A DNA stretch of 5,505 nt. It comes from an uncultured bacterium (GTDB lineage: Bacteria; Cyanobacteriota; Vampirovibrionia; Gastranaerophilales; Gastranaerophilaceae). The position numbers were made by a program, and so were the translations under genes. The notes below the pieces were generated by a model, which had not been told where the DNA came from, ran no database searches, and saw only the letters and a list, made by a program, of their open reading frames with translations. The stretch spans positions 1 through 5,505 of the forward strand of contig CAMHDG010000122.1 of assembly GCA_946183815.1 (NCBI GenBank). Direction: 5' to 3'. Shown here piece after piece: positions 1 to 5,459 of the stretch; position 1 is the first letter of the stretch; every line of letters begins with the position of its first letter.

Positions 1-5
1 AGGAG
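1..5 (+). promoter_or_regulatory. Shine-Dalgarno site of efp
   Basis: AGGAG occupies the first five bases, five bases before the ATG at 11, and supports that start. The efp promoter and anything further upstream lie outside the window. Confidence 0.8.
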
Positions 6-10
6 ATTAT

Positions 11-568
11 ATGATTTCTGTAAACGATTTTAAAACAGGTTTAACATTACAATTAGACAACGGTCTTTGGTCAGTAGTAGAATTTTTGCACGTAAAACCG
101 GGGAAAGGTGCTGCTTTTGTACGTTCAAAACTTAAAAACGTAGAAACAGGTCAGGTTGTTGAAAAGACCTTCAGAGCAGGTGAAAAGGTTGCAAAGGCCA
201 CATTAGACAGACGTGAAATGCAATATTTATATAAAGAAGGCAAAGATTTTGTTATGATGGATAACGAATCTTACGAACAAATGCAGTTAACAGAGGCTCA
301 AATAGGTAGTGGTATTAAGTATTTGAAAGAAAATATGGTAGTTCAGGTACTTATGCATGATGGAAGCATCATTGGTGTAGATATTCCTGCACACGTTGAG
401 TTAGAAGTTATTGATACACCTCCTGCAGAAAAGGGTAACACTGCTCAAGGCGGTTCAAAACCTGCAACACTTGAAACAGGTGCGGTTGTTAATGTTCCGT
501 TCTTCGTATCAAACGGTGATGTTATCAGAGTTGACACCCGTTCAAATGAGTATTTAGACAGAGTATAG
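11..568 (+). CDS. efp: Translation elongation factor P
   Basis: EF-P binds the ribosome between the P and E sites and relieves stalling at consecutive prolines; it is cytoplasmic. The 185-residue length is normal for the family. The KOW-like N-terminal domain (about 1-62) carries the loop KPGKG at 29-33. Lys32 at its tip corresponds to the residue modified in E. coli (Lys34) and Bacillus; a lysine here argues against the arginine-rhamnosylated (EarP) type. No modification enzyme gene is in the window, so its modification state is unknown. Two OB-like domains follow. The family signature near the C-terminus (KPATLETGAVVNVP, then VDTRSNEYLDRV) is intact. The start is backed by AGGAG five bases upstream. 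accB follows after 65 bp on the same strand, an arrangement conserved in several phyla, so co-transcription is likely. Confidence 0.97.
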   Translation: MISVNDFKTGLTLQLDNGLWSVVEFLHVKPGKGAAFVRSKLKNVETGQVVEKTFRAGEKVAKATLDRREMQYLYKEGKDFVMMDNESYEQMQLTEAQIGSGIKYLKENMVVQVLMHDGSIIGVDIPAHVELEVIDTPPAEKGNTAQGGSKPATLETGAVVNVPFFVSNGDVIRVDTRSNEYLDRV

Positions 569-576
569 TTTTAGTA

Positions 577-595
577 AATAGTGAATAGTGAATAG
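577..595 (+). repeat. Heptamer tandem repeat in the efp-accB spacer
   Basis: AATAGTG occurs twice in tandem (577-583, 584-590) and a third partial copy AATAG follows. The tract starts nine bases after the efp stop codon. It has no dyad symmetry, and I see no convincing -35/-10 pair in the spacer. Its function, if any, is unknown. Short tandem heptamers are known in cyanobacterial intergenic DNA, but I cannot assign this one to a described family. Confidence 0.6.
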
Positions 596-622
596 GTGTT
601 TTGCTCGTATTCCTGTTTGCTG

Positions 623-628
623 AAAGGG
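623..628 (+). promoter_or_regulatory. Shine-Dalgarno site that sets the accB start
   Basis: AAAGGG lies five bases before the ATG at 634. It favours that ATG over the in-frame TTG at 601, which has only a poor purine stretch before it. The 11 residues an upstream start would add are also not typical of AccB proteins. Confidence 0.75.
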
Positions 629-633
629 TAACT

Positions 634-1092
634 ATGAAATTTGAAACAGAATATATAGAAAAATTAGCAAAAATAATTGCAGATAATGAATTAACTGAAA
701 TATCACTGGAAGATGGTGAGCAAGCAATCACAATCAGAAAAGATTTACCGGAAGTGATTAGTGCAGGAGTACCTGTTAGTGCACCTGTTGTTGCATCACC
801 TGCACCTGCAAATACAAATGCTCCTGCTCAAGCAGAAGCACCTGCTGAAGCAAAGAAAGGTAATGCTATTGTTTCACCTATGGTTGGAACATTTTACAGC
901 AAACCATCTCCTGATGCAGAACCTTTTGTAAAAGTTGGTGACAGTATTACTGAAGGTAATGTGGTATGTATCATTGAAGCAATGAAAATGATGAATGAGA
1001 TTGAGTCTGAATTTTCAGGCAAAATCGTTGAAATATGCGTTACAGACGGTCAAGCCGTTGAATACGGTCAACCTATTATGTACGTTGAATAA
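634..1092 (+). CDS. accB: Biotin carboxyl carrier protein of acetyl-CoA carboxylase
   Basis: AccB carries biotin between biotin carboxylase (AccC) and the carboxyltransferase (AccAD), the first committed step of fatty acid synthesis. From the ATG at 634 the protein has 152 residues, close to the E. coli length of 156. It has an N-terminal helical segment (about 1-40, MKFETEYIEKLAKIIADNEL), an Ala/Pro-rich flexible linker (about 45-75) and a C-terminal biotinyl domain (about 78-152). The biotinylation motif is EAMKMMNE, with the target lysine at residue 118 (codon 985-987). The 'thumb' segment of bacterial acetyl-CoA carboxylase carriers is visible (PMVGTFYSKPSPDAEPF, 82-98), which separates it from carriers of pyruvate or other carboxylases. 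It sits between efp and accC. A strong terminator-like hairpin begins five bases after its stop codon. Confidence 0.96.
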   Translation: MKFETEYIEKLAKIIADNELTEISLEDGEQAITIRKDLPEVISAGVPVSAPVVASPAPANTNAPAQAEAPAEAKKGNAIVSPMVGTFYSKPSPDAEPFVKVGDSITEGNVVCIIEAMKMMNEIESEFSGKIVEICVTDGQAVEYGQPIMYVE

Positions 1093-1097
1093 TTGTT

Positions 1098-1136
1098 AAA
1101 AGGGCAGTTTTGAATTATTACTAACTGCCCTTTTTT
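1098..1136 (+). terminator. Rho-independent terminator or attenuator between accB and accC
   Basis: A perfect 12-bp stem (1098-1109 with 1123-1134, core GGGCAGTT/AACTGCCC) encloses a 13-base loop. The T run at 1131-1136 partly forms the 3' arm. This is a textbook intrinsic terminator. It lies wholly inside the 69-bp accB-accC gap and ends 25 bp before the accC ATG, leaving no room for an ordinary promoter after it. It is therefore probably a partial terminator that sets the accB to accC transcript ratio. Confidence 0.85.
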
Positions 1137-1161
1137 ATGCCGAAAAATAAAGGATAGGGAT

Positions 1162-2520
1162 ATGTTAAAGAAAGTTTTAATAGCAAACAGAGGAGAGATA
1201 GCAGTAAGGGTTATAAGAGCGTGTAGAGAACTCGGCATCCCAACTGTTGCAATATACTCACAGGCTGATGCACAGTCTTTACACGTACGACTTGCAACTG
1301 ATGCTTATTGTATAGGACCTGCTCCAAGCAGTGAAAGTTACCTTGATATAAGCAGAATTATGGCAGTGGCAGAAGTTTCAGGGGCAGATGCTATTCACCC
1401 AGGATACGGTTTCTTGTCAGAAAGAGCAGATTTTGCAGAACTTTGCGAGGAAAGCGGAATAAAGTTTATCGGACCTACCTCTGAGGCTATGAGAAAAATG
1501 GGCGATAAGGCAACTGCCCGTAAAACAATGATAGAAAACAATGTTCCTGTTACCCCGGGAACAGGAATTGTAAAAACAGCAAAAGAGGTTATGGAATTTG
1601 GGAACAAAGTAGGTTATCCTATTATTCTTAAGGCTACTGCAGGCGGTGGTGGTAAGGGTATGAGAGTTTGTCGTGGTGATGAAGATGTTGAGTCTAACTT
1701 AAATCTTTGTCAGCAAGAGGCTCAAAATTTCTTTGGAAACCCTGATGTTTATGCAGAAAAATTCCTTGAAAACCCAAGACATATTGAGGTTCAGGTTTTA
1801 GGTGACAGTTTTGGTAATGTTATCCATTTAGGCGAACGTGATTGTTCTATCCAAAGACGTCACCAAAAATTGTTAGAGGAAGCACCTTCTCCTGCTATTG
1901 ATGAACAAACCAGAAAAGAAATGGGTGCGGCGGCTGTTCGTGCAGCAAAGGCTATCAACTATGAAGGTGCAGGTACTTGTGAATTTTTGCTTGACCATGA
2001 TGGTAAATGGTATTTTATGGAGATGAACACACGTGTTCAGGTTGAACACTGCGTTACCGAAATGATATCAAGAGTTGACATCGTAAGAGAGCAAATCAGG
2101 GTGGCTTCAGGTGAAAAGTTGAGTTACACCCAAGAGGATGTTCAATTAAGAGGACACGCTATTGAGTGTCGTATAAATGCAGAAAATCCCGAAAAAGACT
2201 TTATGCCATGCCCTGGTAAAATTGACGGATATTTTGCTCCGGGGGGCTTTGGGATAAGAGTTGATTCTCACGTTTATCCGGGGTATTCTATTCCGCCTTA
2301 TTATGATTCCATGATAGGTAAACTTATCTGTTGGGGTGAAACAAGAAACGAGGCAAGGAGAAGAATGTATCAAGCCTTAAAAGAATACGTTATTACGGGT
2401 ATTTGTACCACTATCCCGTTCCATCAGGGAATTATAGAGGACGAGGTCTTTATAAGCGGTAAGTTTAATACAGGGTTTATCGAAGATTATTATAAAAGAA
2501 AAGGAAAATCTGAATTATAA
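1162..2520 (+). CDS. accC: Biotin carboxylase subunit of acetyl-CoA carboxylase
   Basis: AccC is an ATP-grasp enzyme that carboxylates the biotin on AccB using bicarbonate and ATP. The 452 residues match the family (E. coli 449). The N-terminal biotin-carboxylase domain begins KKVLIANRGEIAVRVIRA. The ATP-grasp domain has the glycine-rich loop GGGGKGMR (161-168), with Lys157 before it. The active-site segment HLGERDCSIQRRHQK (222-236) has Lys236, equivalent to E. coli Lys238. EMNTRVQVEH (287-296) supplies the metal and bicarbonate residues Glu287, Asn289, Arg291 and Glu295. The C-terminal domain has ECRINAE with Arg337 (E. coli Arg338). No key residue is missing. No biotinyl domain is fused, so this is the stand-alone subunit partnered by the accB just upstream. 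AAGGA at 1150-1154, seven bases before the ATG, fixes the start. accA and accD are not in the window. Confidence 0.97.
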   Translation: MLKKVLIANRGEIAVRVIRACRELGIPTVAIYSQADAQSLHVRLATDAYCIGPAPSSESYLDISRIMAVAEVSGADAIHPGYGFLSERADFAELCEESGIKFIGPTSEAMRKMGDKATARKTMIENNVPVTPGTGIVKTAKEVMEFGNKVGYPIILKATAGGGGKGMRVCRGDEDVESNLNLCQQEAQNFFGNPDVYAEKFLENPRHIEVQVLGDSFGNVIHLGERDCSIQRRHQKLLEEAPSPAIDEQTRKEMGAAAVRAAKAINYEGAGTCEFLLDHDGKWYFMEMNTRVQVEHCVTEMISRVDIVREQIRVASGEKLSYTQEDVQLRGHAIECRINAENPEKDFMPCPGKIDGYFAPGGFGIRVDSHVYPGYSIPPYYDSMIGKLICWGETRNEARRRMYQALKEYVITGICTTIPFHQGIIEDEVFISGKFNTGFIEDYYKRKGKSEL

Positions 2521-2591
2521 AAATATTGGTAACCATATAAAATGTTACGGTTAATAATCAGTTACAGCAATAACATTGCTTGATTAAATAC

Positions 2592-2685
2592 AAACTCATA
2601 AAAGGTTGGATATTTATCCAACCTTTTTATTGTTAAAATATAATTTTATAACATTTCCCGTTCTGATAAGCATAAACTCATAAAA
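2592..2685. repeat. 12-bp direct repeat pair, copies 82 bp apart
   Basis: AAACTCATAAAA occurs exactly at 2592-2603 and again at 2674-2685. Each copy runs into the left arm of a hairpin (2600-2627 and 2681-2701). The interval shows no ORF. The repeats may be remnants of a local duplication of a terminator region; the sequence alone does not show a function. Confidence 0.55.
2600..2628. terminator. Bidirectional intrinsic terminator between convergent genes
   Basis: A perfect inverted repeat (2600-2611 with 2616-2627, core AGGTTGGAT/ATCCAACCT) surrounds a four-base loop. Five Ts at 2624-2628 serve the + strand, and the matching A run serves the - strand. It lies 79 bp after the accC stop and 71 bp beyond the end of the convergent ACT gene, so it probably ends transcription from both sides. 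The 79 bp before it contain several GTTAC/GTAAC words and a 7-bp inverted repeat (2541-2547 with 2571-2577), but no ORF. Confidence 0.85.
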
Positions 2686-2701
2686 TAGTTACTCTATTTT
2701 A
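2681..2701 (-). terminator. Small AT-rich hairpin at the ACT gene stop
   Basis: TAAAATAG (2681-2688) pairs perfectly with CTATTTTA (2694-2701) over a five-base loop. On the - strand the hairpin begins with the TAA stop codon of the ACT gene itself. It is AT-rich and lacks a clear T run, so it is a weak terminator at best and may instead protect the 3' end. Confidence 0.35.
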
Positions 2702-2983
2702 TCCAACAGTATGCATGCTGTCAAAAATCTCTTTTCTTTGAACCCATGCTTCCATACCCATTTTGTTACATTCGTCTTTTAAAAGGGTTTGGAACTCTTT
2801 TAAAGTCTTGTTTGATTTAGCCATACTGCAGAGCATGAACATAACAAAATGTCCTTGCATAAGAGTTTGTTTAATATCTTCTATATTAACCTGACAGTCT
2901 GCAAGCAAAGTTGCTACTTTTGCAACAATGCCGACTTTGTCTGCTCCTGATACTGTTATTATTATTTTGTAGTTATTTTCCAT
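2699..2983 (-). CDS. Stand-alone ACT-domain protein, UPF0237 type
   Basis: This 94-residue protein is nearly all one ACT domain, a beta-alpha-beta-beta-alpha-beta fold that usually binds amino acids or other small ligands as a dimer. The first strand and turn IIITVSGADKVGIVAKVATLLADCQVNIEDI (8-38) show the GxDxxGIVA turn typical of GcvR-like and UPF0237 ACT proteins, where the ligand normally binds. The C-terminal tail EIFDSMHTV also resembles the UPF0237 family. Ligand and role are unknown. In many genomes the family is encoded beside a UPF0210 (DUF711-like) gene; no such gene is in this window. A Shine-Dalgarno AAGG (2991-2994) lies seven bases before the ATG. The gene follows the TPR gene on the same strand after 94 bp and may use its own promoter in that gap. 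Confidence 0.88.
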   Translation of the reverse strand: MENNYKIIITVSGADKVGIVAKVATLLADCQVNIEDIKQTLMQGHFVMFMLCSMAKSNKTLKEFQTLLKDECNKMGMEAWVQRKEIFDSMHTVG

Positions 2984-3013
2984 GTAAATTCCTTATTATT
3001 TTCTTTGTTTAGT

Positions 3014-3042
3014 GATATATCGTACGACACAGGTTTTCTCAA
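3014..3042 (-). promoter_or_regulatory. Candidate promoter for the ACT-domain gene
   Basis: On the - strand TTGAGA (3042-3037) and TATATC (3019-3014) are separated by 17 bases, matching the sigma-70-type consensus at five and four of six positions. Transcription would start near 3007, giving a leader of about two dozen bases that contains the Shine-Dalgarno. The box immediately follows the 9-bp tandem repeat on the - strand. This rests on motif matching alone. Confidence 0.35.
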
Positions 3043-3078
3043 ATTTACCCCATTTACTCCATTTACCCCATTTACCCC
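3043..3078. repeat. Four tandem copies of a 9-bp unit
   Basis: ATTTACCCC is repeated at 3043-3051, 3052-3060 (one change, ATTTACTCC), 3061-3069 and 3070-3078. On the - strand the unit reads GGGGTAAAT. The last base of the array is also the final G of the TAG stop of the TPR gene, and the other end abuts the candidate -35 box of the ACT gene. The length is prone to slippage change. Function is unknown: phase-variable spacing, protein binding or a neutral minisatellite are all possible. Confidence 0.9.
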
Positions 3079-4661
3079 TATGAGAATAAATTATTAATCT
3101 TGTCTATAATATCTTGTGGGTCTATTTCATTAGTGACTTTATTTATGTCTTGGGCAATCTGATAGAGTTTAGCAGCCTCAATTTTATCACCGACAATAGT
3201 TATTGCTCTTGCAAGATTAAAATGAGCAAGTGCATAGTTAGGGTTACATTCTGCCGATTTTTTGAATAGTTCAATCGCTTTTTGTACTCTGCCTAAATCA
3301 TCAAGATAAATTACACCCAGATTATTATACGCTATATCGTACATATTATCATATTTTATTGCTAACTCATATTCTTTTATTGCCTCGTTTGTATTCCCTT
3401 TACCCCAGTGTAAGAAAGCAAGGTTACAATGAATTTTTGCATTCGTAGGGTCAAGTTCGAGTGCTTTTCTATACACTGAAAGTGCGTTATCATAATCTTC
3501 TTTATCATAAAAGGCACTACCCAGATTAATATAGATATCAATATCCTCAGGAGTCATTGTATAAGCATTTTGATAGGCACAGATTGCTGCATCAAGGTCA
3601 TTTTGGTTCTCTTGATAAACAAAACCCAGTGTTTGAGCAATAATACTTGTCCAACGTTTATTAGGGTTTAAAGTAATTGCTGTCTGATATTGAGCGACCG
3701 CTAACTTAAACTCGCCCTTGATATAATACAAATTAGCCAGATTAGAGTGGAAATCAGGAACGGTCGGCATAATAGATATAAGTTTTTGGTAAGTTTCTAT
3801 TGCTCTGTCGTAGTCGCCCTGTTCTTCGTAAGCCTGACTTAAGTGTCTATATGCAGGAATATTTAAACTGTCCAGCCATATAGCCATTTTATATTCTGTA
3901 ATAGCATCTTCAAAATGTCCCATTGCCAAATAAGCGTCACCTAAAAGACAATATAAAGGAACAAATCCCGGTGCTTTATCAATAGTTTTTATATAGAGTT
4001 CTATTGCCGTATCAAGTCGTCTTAACTGGATATAATAAAACGCAAGGAATAGAACAGGCATGAACTGTAAATATGATATTGTTCTGAACGCTGCTTTTAT
4101 TGCGTTCCTGTCGAATAAAAAGGTTAGTATTGCAAGTAAATGTTCAAATTTTGACTGACAACCAACTTTAAAATTCTTGAAAGCAGAGGCTTGGTATAAT
4201 TTATGTAATAAAAAGTGCGCTCTTGAGTTTCTGAATTTTTTATATTTAACAGCCTGTTTTGCCGCTTGTATAGCCTCAAAGAAATATGCTTTTCTTGTGT
4301 AAGTTTCTGCTAATACATAGTAAGCATCAGAATATTCATGATTTTGTTCTATTGCCATATTAAGATAATTTATTGCTTTATCCAAGTCGCCTTTGTAGAA
4401 CTGCGCTTTCCCTATTTTGTAATAGACCTCATAAGAATCAATAGCGGTTTCCAGTGCGCACTGGTACTCTGTTATTGCCTCGTCTATATACTGGCATGAG
4501 TTAAAAATGTCAAGATGCCAGTCCATATACAAATCGCCTAACCTGATGTGTAACTTTGCATTGTTAGGTTCTTTTTGCAAATCGAGTTGACATTTCTCTA
4601 TTGCTTTTTTTACCTTATCCTGACGTTTGCTATTTTCTTCATTTTCAATAGTATTATTCAT
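3078..4661 (-). CDS. Multi-TPR repeat protein
   Basis: The 527 residues are almost entirely tetratricopeptide repeats, a helical scaffold for protein-protein contacts. After a charged N-terminal stretch (1-34), repeats can be read at about 35-71 (with an insertion), 76-109 and 110-143. A less regular segment follows (about 144-200), then roughly nine more repeats from 201 to 510. Consensus positions are clear in examples such as AYEEQGDYDRAIETYQKLI and GSAFYDKEDYDNALSVYRKALELDP. No signal peptide, clear membrane helix or enzymatic domain is visible, so it is probably a cytoplasmic adaptor. The start is supported by AAGG (4670-4673) eight bases upstream. It begins 22 bp after the PilZ gene stop, so the two are very likely one transcript, suggesting a link to c-di-GMP signalling. 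No specific partner can be named from sequence. Confidence 0.9.
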   Translation of the reverse strand: MNNTIENEENSKRQDKVKKAIEKCQLDLQKEPNNAKLHIRLGDLYMDWHLDIFNSCQYIDEAITEYQCALETAIDSYEVYYKIGKAQFYKGDLDKAINYLNMAIEQNHEYSDAYYVLAETYTRKAYFFEAIQAAKQAVKYKKFRNSRAHFLLHKLYQASAFKNFKVGCQSKFEHLLAILTFLFDRNAIKAAFRTISYLQFMPVLFLAFYYIQLRRLDTAIELYIKTIDKAPGFVPLYCLLGDAYLAMGHFEDAITEYKMAIWLDSLNIPAYRHLSQAYEEQGDYDRAIETYQKLISIMPTVPDFHSNLANLYYIKGEFKLAVAQYQTAITLNPNKRWTSIIAQTLGFVYQENQNDLDAAICAYQNAYTMTPEDIDIYINLGSAFYDKEDYDNALSVYRKALELDPTNAKIHCNLAFLHWGKGNTNEAIKEYELAIKYDNMYDIAYNNLGVIYLDDLGRVQKAIELFKKSAECNPNYALAHFNLARAITIVGDKIEAAKLYQIAQDINKVTNEIDPQDIIDKINNLFS

Positions 4662-4682
4662 TATCTTTTCCTTGCTTACAAT

Positions 4683-5279
4683 CTATTTTGCTAATGACAT
4701 ACAGTAGTCAACCAGTTTTTGCCTGTCTGTATAAGAAATATCTTCTATGAGCATTCTGTGTACACCATCAGGTAATCCGGTTTTGTCGAGTACACGTCCT
4801 GTAAGTATTATTTTACCAACACTTTCAGATAAATTCAACATTATTTCATATTCTGAATTAACATCTAACGGAACTTGTGAATATAATCTTAAACCACGCA
4901 CACTAATATCAATCAGATGTGATTCTATATTCCCTTCTAGCGCTCTGAATATAGTGACAGGGCAGTTTGATTTATAGCGTGGATTTTGTCTTACATCCTC
5001 AACTTTTGTTTCGGTTTCATTGTATGATATTTCGATTTCATCTTTTGAAACTATTTTTAAAACTTGTGATTTGAATATAACTATCCCTCTTGGGGTAAAG
5101 ACTTTAACATCTAAATCAAACCCGTTTTCAAAGTCAGTAAAATCTGTTTTTTGGTTTTGGGATAGTTGAAGGTTGAGTTTATTGTTTGAACATTTTTTGA
5201 TAACACAATCAACATCAAGGGTATCAAAACCTGAATCAGACGTAATTTTAGTTTTTTGCTTTTCACTCAACAAGTTCAT
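4683..5279 (-). CDS. PilZ-domain protein, predicted c-di-GMP receptor
   Basis: The 198-residue protein has two parts. Residues about 5-92 are strand-rich and resemble the N-terminal domain that precedes PilZ in YcgR-like proteins. Residues about 95-195 form a PilZ domain. The two cyclic-di-GMP binding signatures are intact: RxxxR as R97-QNP-R101, and the D/N-x-S-x-x-G motif as D124-I-S126-V-R-G129. Known relatives change shape on binding c-di-GMP and act on flagella, pili, secretion or polysaccharide synthesis; which applies here cannot be told. No signal peptide or membrane segment is seen. It is first in the - strand unit, with the TPR gene 21 bp downstream. Unusually, no Shine-Dalgarno precedes the ATG at 5279. 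Instead an extended -10 promoter lies seven bases upstream, suggesting a leaderless message. Confidence 0.9.
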   Translation of the reverse strand: MNLLSEKQKTKITSDSGFDTLDVDCVIKKCSNNKLNLQLSQNQKTDFTDFENGFDLDVKVFTPRGIVIFKSQVLKIVSKDEIEISYNETETKVEDVRQNPRYKSNCPVTIFRALEGNIESHLIDISVRGLRLYSQVPLDVNSEYEIMLNLSESVGKIILTGRVLDKTGLPDGVHRMLIEDISYTDRQKLVDYCMSLAK

Positions 5280-5285
5280 ATTTAT

Positions 5286-5314
5286 ATTTTAGCACAAAGG
5301 TAAATTATTGTTTA
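5286..5314 (-). promoter_or_regulatory. Candidate promoter of the PilZ-TPR unit
   Basis: On the - strand TAAACA (5314-5309) and TAAAAT (5291-5286) are 17 bases apart, and the -10 is preceded by TGC (5294-5292), an extended -10 form. The predicted transcription start falls on or next to the A of the ATG at 5279, leaving essentially no 5' leader. The -35 hexamer is the inner end of the left 15-bp inverted repeat of the adjacent element. The -10 is a good match (5/6) and the -35 is moderate (4/6). Confidence 0.5.
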
Positions 5315-5347
5315 TCTGCGAAGCAGATATATCTCTCCTTGGAGAGA
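5313..5347. repeat. Two adjacent small hairpins at the element's left end
   Basis: TATCTGC (5313-5319) pairs with GCAGATA (5323-5329) over a GAA loop. TCTCTCC (5332-5338) pairs with GGAGAGA (5341-5347), so the effective loop is CTTG. They lie directly inside the left terminal repeat and are perfect over seven base pairs each. Confidence 0.7.
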
Positions 5348-5350
5348 GAG

Positions 5351-5390
5351 AAATTTCTTAATGAACTGCTTGCAGTGAATTTAGAAATTT
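5351..5390. repeat. 40-bp imperfect palindrome
   Basis: The two 20-base halves, centred between 5370 and 5371, match at 16 of 20 positions. The outer eight pairs (AAATTTCT/AGAAATTT) and the inner five (ACTGC/GCAGT) are perfect. They are separated by one T-T mismatch, three pairs and a tandem G-A/A-G mismatch (5363-5364 with 5377-5378). The identical purine word GAGAG flanks it on both sides. Confidence 0.7.
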
Positions 5391-5392
5391 GA

Positions 5393-5459
5393 GAGAGGGT
5401 AAGTAATAGTTGGTTTAATAATTGAACCCTCTCCCCAACCCCTCTCCTTTGGAGAGGGG
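5393..5459. repeat. GC-rich REP-like hairpin pair with alternative pairings
   Basis: GAGAGGGT (5393-5400) is complementary to ACCCTCTC (5426-5433). Next to it, a 9-bp stem CCCCTCTCC (5439-5447) with GGAGAGGGG (5451-5459) closes over TTT. The purine arms can also pair with the other pyrimidine arms, so several folds compete. The second stem is followed by CTTTTAA, so it could act as a weak terminator on the + strand. Confidence 0.65.

Noticed and set aside
601..633. Upstream in-frame TTG start for accB, adding 11 residues
   Set aside because: The ATG at 634 has a well-spaced AAAGGG and begins at the usual AccB N-terminus. The TTG has no comparable site.
525..731. 68-codon reading frame on the - strand
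   Set aside because: It overlaps the end of efp and the start of accB, both certain genes, and its product resembles nothing I know.
1395..1607. 70-codon - strand frame inside accC
   Set aside because: A shadow of a fully conserved accC region.
2146..2373. 75-codon - strand frame inside accC
   Set aside because: A shadow of the conserved C-terminal part of biotin carboxylase.
2632..2652. AT-rich near-palindrome as an operator
   Set aside because: It is imperfect, made almost only of A and T, and lies between convergent gene ends where no promoter is expected.
4026..4080. Possible membrane helix in the TPR protein (residues about 195-212)
   Set aside because: The hydrophobic run includes a TPR-like helix, is short, and is followed at once by a regular repeat. 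It is more likely a buried helix.
4747..4977. 76-codon + strand frame opposite the PilZ gene
   Set aside because: It lies antisense to the PilZ domain, whose motifs are intact; no supporting ribosome site was seen.
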